64,000 nt of DNA from Chitinophaga silvatica. GTDB taxonomy: Bacteria > Bacteroidota > Bacteroidia > Chitinophagales > Chitinophagaceae. Made by a program: the position numbers and the translations under genes. Below, piece by piece: positions 59,578 through 64,000 of the stretch. Numbering within the stretch: the first letter of the stretch is position 1; each line of letters starts with the position of its first letter. The notes beneath the pieces were generated by a model. That model searched no databases and was not told the origin of the DNA. It was given only the letters and a program-made list of their open reading frames with translations. The stretch spans positions 434,001 through 498,000 of the forward strand of contig NZ_QPMM01000001.1 of the NCBI RefSeq assembly GCF_003419895.1, in the 5' to 3' direction.

Positions 59578-61158
59578 ATGAAAAAAATATTTCTTACTGC
59601 TTTTATTAGCCTATCCACAATGGCTACAATGGCTCAAAAAAGTTGTCCGGTTATTCCTCAGCCGCAACAATCAAAACACCTCTCAGGAGCCTTTACTTTA
59701 AGTGAACAAACAGTTATTCAAATTCAGGACACATCATTTTACGGCCAGGCTAAATATTTGCAACAGTGGATGCTGAATATGTATGGAGTAATGTTGCCAA
59801 TAGGAAGGGCCAATAAAACAAGTACAATCCGACTTGAGAGGAAAAATGGTACCGGAAAACCTGATGCCTATACTTTGACGATGTTGCCCAACCAGGTAAC
59901 GATAGGATCTGCCAGCGCAGAAGGGATCATTAATGGAATTGCAACCTGGATCCAGCTGTCGGCCTCCGGGAATTATCAGCAACATCAGCTACTGATAGAC
60001 TGCTGGTCGATCACCGATGCTCCATTATACACCTGGAGAGGTTTATTATTGGATGAATCCCGCTTTTTCTTTGGCAAAGAAAAAGTAAAGTCAATTTTGG
60101 ACTGGATGGCCATTTATAAACTTAATCGCTTTCATTGGCATCTGACGGATGCACCAGGGTGGAGACTAGAGATCAAACAATATCCATTACTAACTACGGT
60201 GGGAGGAATTGGTAATCATCATGACAGTAAAGCTCCGGCCACCTATTACACGCAGGAAGATATCAGGGAAATTGTAGTTTATGCTGCACAACGTGGTATT
60301 ACTATTATTCCGGAGATCGATATGCCAGGGCATGCCAGTGCATCCAACAGAGCTTATCCGGAGTTTGATGGAGGAGGAACTGATAAATATCCTCAGTTTA
60401 CCTTCAACCCGGGAAAAGAATCTACCTACCAATATTTAAGCAATATTTTGAAAGAAACCAGACAATTATTTCCAGGGGGTATTATTCACATAGGAGGTGA
60501 TGAAGTTACTTTTGGCAATGCAGGCTGGGATAGCGACACAGGAATTATTCGCTTAAAAGCTGCGCAACAATTAAAGACAAGAAAAGAAGTGGAAGACTAC
60601 TTTGTGCAGCGTATGGCCGATACAGTTATAAAACTAAACAGTAAGGTTATGGCCTGGGATGAAGTAGCAACAGCCTCTTTGCCGCCAGCTAATACTATTG
60701 TTACCTGGTGGAGACAGGAAAAACCAGAGAATCTGAAAATGGCTTTGGACAAAGGATACCAGGTGGTTTTATGTCCGCGTATTCCTTTTTATCTCGACTT
60801 TGTTCAGGATAGTACACATAAAATTGGACGTAGATGGAATGGAGGATATAATGATCTTAAAACAGTTTATAATTTTGATGCCAATCAGTTGCCTGTTGTG
60901 TCGCAGCATGCTGGCCAGATCTTAGGTATTCAGGCTTGTGTGTGGACGGAAACCGTACAAAACAGTAAGCGTCTGGATTTTCTACTGTTTCCAAGAATAG
61001 CGGCAGTAGCAGAAACAGCGTGGACTAATCCTTCTCAAAGGAATTATAATGATTTTGTAGTCAGACTTAAAGCGCATTTAGGATATTATGAAAAGGAGCA
61101 TCTTTATTATTTTGATGCAGATCATCCGGAGAAGCATAAAGAGAATGGGGTAAATTAA
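59578..61158 (+). CDS. Secreted beta-N-acetylhexosaminidase (GH20)
   Basis: This 526-residue enzyme has a signal peptide ending MATMAQ. An N-terminal GH20b domain (about 25-145) leads into the catalytic barrel with WRGLLLDESRFFFGKEKVK, FHWHLTDAPGWRLEIKQYP and the catalytic pair Asp308-Glu309 in HIGGDEVTF. The C-terminal WTETVQ and FPRIAAVAETAW blocks complete the family pattern. It removes terminal GlcNAc or GalNAc by substrate-assisted catalysis. With GH29 upstream it suits degradation of N-acetylhexosamine-rich glycans such as glycoproteins. A terminator follows directly. Confidence 0.92.
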   Translation: MKKIFLTAFISLSTMATMAQKSCPVIPQPQQSKHLSGAFTLSEQTVIQIQDTSFYGQAKYLQQWMLNMYGVMLPIGRANKTSTIRLERKNGTGKPDAYTLTMLPNQVTIGSASAEGIINGIATWIQLSASGNYQQHQLLIDCWSITDAPLYTWRGLLLDESRFFFGKEKVKSILDWMAIYKLNRFHWHLTDAPGWRLEIKQYPLLTTVGGIGNHHDSKAPATYYTQEDIREIVVYAAQRGITIIPEIDMPGHASASNRAYPEFDGGGTDKYPQFTFNPGKESTYQYLSNILKETRQLFPGGIIHIGGDEVTFGNAGWDSDTGIIRLKAAQQLKTRKEVEDYFVQRMADTVIKLNSKVMAWDEVATASLPPANTIVTWWRQEKPENLKMALDKGYQVVLCPRIPFYLDFVQDSTHKIGRRWNGGYNDLKTVYNFDANQLPVVSQHAGQILGIQACVWTETVQNSKRLDFLLFPRIAAVAETAWTNPSQRNYNDFVVRLKAHLGYYEKEHLYYFDADHPEKHKENGVN

Positions 61159-61164
61159 TTAAAC

Positions 61165-61199
61165 AAAAGAGTGCGGGAATAATTTCCGCACTCTTTTTT
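61165..61199 (+). terminator. Terminator after the GH20 gene
   Basis: A perfect 12-bp stem AAAAGAGTGCGG (61165-61176) with its complement (61186-61197) is followed by further T residues. It lies 6 bp after the GH20 stop. Confidence 0.88.
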
Positions 61200-61241
61200 A
61201 ATAAACATTATTTTTTAGATGTATCATTAATATAAAAATAG

Positions 61242-61580
61242 GTGATGAAAAAAATTAGAATGCAAGCATTGTTAATTATCTTATTAATAGATTTTATATT
61301 AACTTTTCTCATAGTGAAAATTTCAATTTTTACTATGAAACCCTATATGCAGGAGATGTATGACAAACTTACAACTACTGATTATAAAGGGGTAATTAGT
61401 ATGGGTGAAATATCGATGTTAATGTTGGTTCTGAACATAAGGTTTTTAATTGGGTTAAGTGTTTCCTCTTTATTAATGCTTCTTTTTTTACTGAGATTAA
61501 AGAAATACTATTGGGAACTATTGTTCTCATATTTAATATTGTTTGTTGTTCTTGTGGCATTGGTAAGATTTACCCATTGA
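61242..61580 (+). CDS. Small membrane protein, unknown
   Basis: This 112-residue protein has three predicted membrane helices (about residues 8-28, 63-86 and 90-110), with a basic start MKKIRMQ and a short soluble loop (YMQEMYDKLTTTDYKGVIS) between the first two. No family is recognised. It follows the GH20 terminator by 42 bp and begins an AT-rich stretch of small proteins that extends to 63.6 kb. Confidence 0.5.
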   Translation: MMKKIRMQALLIILLIDFILTFLIVKISIFTMKPYMQEMYDKLTTTDYKGVISMGEISMLMLVLNIRFLIGLSVSSLLMLLFLLRLKKYYWELLFSYLILFVVLVALVRFTH

Positions 61581-61861
61581 AAGAAGAAAGTAATACATAT
61601 TTTATCGGAGAAATGATACTACCTATGAAAATTGAAACCGTAAATTTTAATACTATATTTATCGAGTTTTATAAAATACAGGATATTGTATTTAAACCTT
61701 AAAAAAATAGTTAATTTTCGTAGCATGTAACTGTTTTTGCATTACGCATTGTATTTGTTGATTCCCTGGAGCATTGTTCCAATAATTATTGAATACTATA
61801 TTACCTATACTTTTAAAGCACTAAAAATTATTACAGTTGAAATAAATTAAATGATCATTAA

Positions 61862-62830
61862 ATGAAAAAATTATCCCTATTAGTTTGTCTTTTATCCCTT
61901 TTCTGCTTTAAATCAATTGCCCAGTCACCAAACCTCTATGAACGTACAATAGTATTTCCTCCAAACTATGCGGTTGGTGATTATGTACAGTTCCTTTCTG
62001 TTGCACCATATGGCGCTTGGGCAGGAGGATATTATGAAGTATCAATTGCCTATACACGTGGAAACGTTGCAGCTGCATCAACGCATATAGTTAGCATATC
62101 CCATTCAAATCCATCGCTTTGGAGAGAAGCCGGGAAAATAAACAGTAATCCTTATGCCTCTGGAGGGCAAACTAGTTTTACTGTGGATATAAATACTGCT
62201 TATACAGCTGCGGCACTACGTATCAGGGCAACAGCGGTAAGTGGCGTAACAACTGATACTCTTCGACTTTTTGTGAAAGTGCGTTCTGTAGGCGTCACTT
62301 CTTCATGGACGGCGCAGAATATCACTGGTAATGATATTAATCCGTTGCCTTTGGCTCCAATGACTGCAGAATGGAATTTGTGGGTAGGTAATCCATTTTT
62401 TGCTACTGCAGCTAAAGTGGCTATTAAAGCAGATGTAAATGGAAATGTAGGGATTGGAACATTAAATCCTCAGTCGTTGCTCTCAGTTGCAGGTACCATT
62501 ACTGCACAGAAGGTGAAAGTTACATCTACTGGCTGGCCCGATTATGTATTCGGAAAAGACTATAAACTACCAACTTTACAGGAAGTAGAAAAACATATTC
62601 TGGAACATGGCCACCTGCCTGGAGTACCGTCTGAAGCTGAGGTGAAAAAGAATGATGTAGACCTTGGCCAGATGAATGAAATATTGCTGAAGAAGATTGA
62701 AGAACTGACGTTGTATCTGCTTCAAGAGAAAAAAGAGAGCAGTCTGCAATTTGAACAATTAAGAAAAGAAAATGAATTGTTGAGGAAGGAAGTAGAGGAA
62801 TTGAAAATCAAACAACAGGTACATGAATAA
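61862..62830 (+). CDS. Secreted surface protein with C-terminal coiled coil
   Basis: This 322-residue exported protein has a signal peptide (LVCLLSLFCFKSIAQ). The N-terminal half is a beta-rich domain. A tail-fibre-like neck follows: NGNVGIGTLNPQSLLSVAGT (about 199-218), KLPTLQEVEKHILEHGHLPG, DVDLGQMNEILLKKIEELTL and a Lys/Glu-rich coiled coil to the C-terminus. This ending is common in Bacteroidota surface proteins and resembles the trimerising regions of phage tail fibres, so a trimeric stalk is likely. Function is unknown. Confidence 0.72.
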   Translation: MKKLSLLVCLLSLFCFKSIAQSPNLYERTIVFPPNYAVGDYVQFLSVAPYGAWAGGYYEVSIAYTRGNVAAASTHIVSISHSNPSLWREAGKINSNPYASGGQTSFTVDINTAYTAAALRIRATAVSGVTTDTLRLFVKVRSVGVTSSWTAQNITGNDINPLPLAPMTAEWNLWVGNPFFATAAKVAIKADVNGNVGIGTLNPQSLLSVAGTITAQKVKVTSTGWPDYVFGKDYKLPTLQEVEKHILEHGHLPGVPSEAEVKKNDVDLGQMNEILLKKIEELTLYLLQEKKESSLQFEQLRKENELLRKEVEELKIKQQVHE

Positions 62831-62877
62831 TGATCCTGTTGTTAATACTTTAAATTATATCAATAAATTGAATTTAC

Positions 62878-63063
62878 ATGGCCCAAGAATCTTTTGCAAC
62901 AAGACTTTCAGCCATTTGGATAGGAGCTCTTTTTTTCTGGCTATTGAAAGGGTTTAAAGGGAAATTATCAGACGAGATTTCGGATCATGAAATCCGGAAT
63001 ATGTGGGTAGGATATTTAATATCTATAGTTTCTCTTTTTATAATAATATTTTGTATTTTATAA
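62878..63063 (+). CDS. Small membrane protein, 61 residues
   Basis: This short protein has two hydrophobic segments (LSAIWIGALFFWLLKG and MWVGYLISIVSLFIIIFCIL) around a charged KGKLSDEISDHEIRN loop. The ATG is 47 bp after the coiled-coil gene stop. The layout is plausible for a real small membrane protein, but no family is recognised. Confidence 0.45.
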   Translation: MAQESFATRLSAIWIGALFFWLLKGFKGKLSDEISDHEIRNMWVGYLISIVSLFIIIFCIL

Positions 63064-63185
63064 AAACCAAAGTATTTATATTATTGGATTTGAATGAAGA
63101 TAATATTACTCTGAAGCTGCACCTGGTTGTGTCTGTAAAAAAGATGATAAACAGCTACGCCTCTTAAAGGCTTAAATATTAAACA

Positions 63186-63560
63186 ATGTATTTGGATAAG
63201 CGCAACTTTCAACTGATACCATTTATTTCAATAATAATTATGGTCATTATCACGTGGTATAGTTTTTTTTTGAATGAAGTATCTCCAATAGTAAAACATA
63301 AAATAGCTTTAGCACTTATTATTGTAAATCTGATAATTTATTTTGTCAATTCCCGTATAGCTATTGCCTGTACGGGTTTAATTCTCATTTTGCTGATACT
63401 AAATTTCATTAGTGTAACTTATGAAACCAATACCCTTTCTTTTTTCCTAACCCTTGGAAAGCTGGAGATCTCGACACCTGATATTCAATGGATACCATTT
63501 TTAGTATTAGTTGTATATCTAATTCTAAATTTTAAAGTTGTGAAGTCCTTTTTTAAGTGA
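63186..63560 (+). CDS. Small membrane protein, 124 residues
   Basis: This protein has four predicted helices (LIPFISIIIMVIITWYSFFL, ALALIIVNLIIYFVN, ACTGLILILLILNFISV, WIPFLVLVVYLILNF). No family is recognised. It is separated from the preceding small gene by 122 bp of AT-rich DNA with no visible gene. Confidence 0.5.
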   Translation: MYLDKRNFQLIPFISIIIMVIITWYSFFLNEVSPIVKHKIALALIIVNLIIYFVNSRIAIACTGLILILLILNFISVTYETNTLSFFLTLGKLEISTPDIQWIPFLVLVVYLILNFKVVKSFFK

Positions 63561-63766
63561 GTGAAGTTTTTGATGTTATCTCCAATTAACTGATCATCAA
63601 CCGTTCTACCTTTTTTTTTCAAATTTTCCCCATTGCCGTATTGTAGCAGTTCCTTCTGTTAATTTAGAGACGCTATGCCGACTCAATGTGCCCTAATCAG
63701 AAACCCTCAATCAAATTAACTATATACGCAGGTCTTTGCCTGCACTTAATCTAAAAACTTCAAATA

Positions 63767-64000
63767 ATGCAGGACACCTCAGGTAACTATCAACTATCAG
63801 AAATCTCAGCCAAGTTTAAAGAGTTTGTTGATTATAAAACCATTCTGGAAGAATTTGGTTTGACCTGTACCGATGCCGAATATTACTGGCAGGTTGGAGA
63901 AATTGATGCGGTTCAGGGTTGGATATTGCATTTATCCTGTGTTCGTGCCCAAACCCAGGAGCTTTTCCGTTTGGTAATTCCCGAATTGGTAAATGATGAT
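63767..64000 (+). CDS. N-terminus of a LanKC-like (class III lanthionine synthetase) protein, partial
   Basis: Only the first 78 codons are in the window; the gene runs off the right edge. The N-terminus has YKTILEEFGLTCTDAEYYWQ, then VQGWILHLSCVRAQTQELFR and LVIPELV. The motif GW-x-(I/L)-H-(L/V)-S followed by a helix ending in an IPELV-like segment resembles the start of class III lanthipeptide synthetases (LanKC), which continue with a protein kinase and a LanC cyclase domain. Neither of these can be seen here. No convincing precursor peptide gene lies in the 206 bp upstream. A small hairpin GCAGG/CCTGC (63728-63743) lies in the leader. Confidence 0.45.
   Translation, partial: MQDTSGNYQLSEISAKFKEFVDYKTILEEFGLTCTDAEYYWQVGEIDAVQGWILHLSCVRAQTQELFRLVIPELVNDD

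Noticed and set aside
61511..61702. 63-codon plus-strand frame overlapping the end of the 112-residue membrane protein
   Set aside because: It starts inside the upstream gene in another frame and shows no family features or translation signal.
61731..61850. Open frame of 39 hydrophobic codons (LIPWSIVPIIIEYYITYTFK) in the gap before the coiled-coil protein
   Set aside because: It follows a stop codon and has no ATG or other good start, so it could only be a fragment. The membrane-like reading may be chance in AT-rich DNA.
63675..63719. 14-codon frame (MPTQCALIRNPQSN) just upstream of the LanKC-like gene, considered as a precursor peptide
   Set aside because: It is too short, has a single Cys and few Ser/Thr, and lacks the leader-core layout of class III precursors.

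Overview
The window looks like chromosomal DNA from a Bacteroidota bacterium, most likely a soil or plant-associated member of the Chitinophagaceae (Chitinophaga-like). The grounds are two SusC/SusD pairs, an ECF sigma/FecR regulator, secreted glycoside hydrolases with lipobox or Sec/Tat signals, DUF3347-type copper proteins, promoters resembling the Bacteroidota -7 motif TAnnTTTG, and moderate GC. The genus is an inference. No rRNA, tRNA, CRISPR array or transposase was seen.

Layout. 1-5.8 kb: end of a CBM6-like protein, a secreted alpha/beta hydrolase, a CoA-transferase, a membrane-anchored NucA-type nuclease and a GT2 glycosyltransferase. A 230-bp near-perfect palindrome (5792-6021) fills the gap to a convergent MsbA-like ABC exporter. 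8-14.1 kb (minus): a SusC-SusD-sulfatase locus with a palindromic upstream site. 14.4-20 kb: lipoproteins, an unexplained PIG-L deacetylase/GT4/GH100-like module, and an unknown secreted protein.

20.1-26.3 kb (plus) is the most interesting region: a tightly coupled eight-gene operon of FAD oxidoreductase, methyltransferase, type III polyketide synthase, FabL-like SDR, FabZ-like dehydratase, FabF-like ketosynthase, an atypical acyl carrier protein and a phosphopantetheinyl transferase. It reads as a dedicated type II acyl-chain factory feeding a type III PKS, whose product is then methylated and oxidised. The predicted product is an alkylpyrone, alkylresorcinol or alkylquinone lipid.

26.5-39 kb: a Planctomycetes-style degradation module (PSCyt1/DUF1549/DUF1553, DUF1501, NHL propeller, and a membrane cytochrome-c/LRR/chitobiase-like protein), followed by an SGNH-alpha/beta hydrolase fusion, a clan GH-D glycosidase and a divergent sialate O-acetylesterase-type enzyme. 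39.1-46.5 kb: a copper-resistance operon (CopA ATPase, HMA chaperone, DUF3347 protein, multicopper oxidase fused to a CopB-like barrel, CPH-type ATPase). 46.5-48.9 kb (minus): an amidohydrolase and an HtrA-like protease without a signal peptide.

49-61.2 kb: ECF sigma, FecR anti-sigma, STN-type SusC and SusD, then a truncated ABC permease, a GH29 fucosidase with its own promoter, a small secreted protein, a Tat-exported sugar isomerase-like protein and a GH20 hexosaminidase. This suggests use of fucosylated, N-acetylhexosamine-containing glycans. 61.2-64 kb: small membrane proteins, a coiled-coil surface protein, and at the right edge the first 78 codons of a protein resembling the N-terminus of class III lanthionine synthetases (LanKC).
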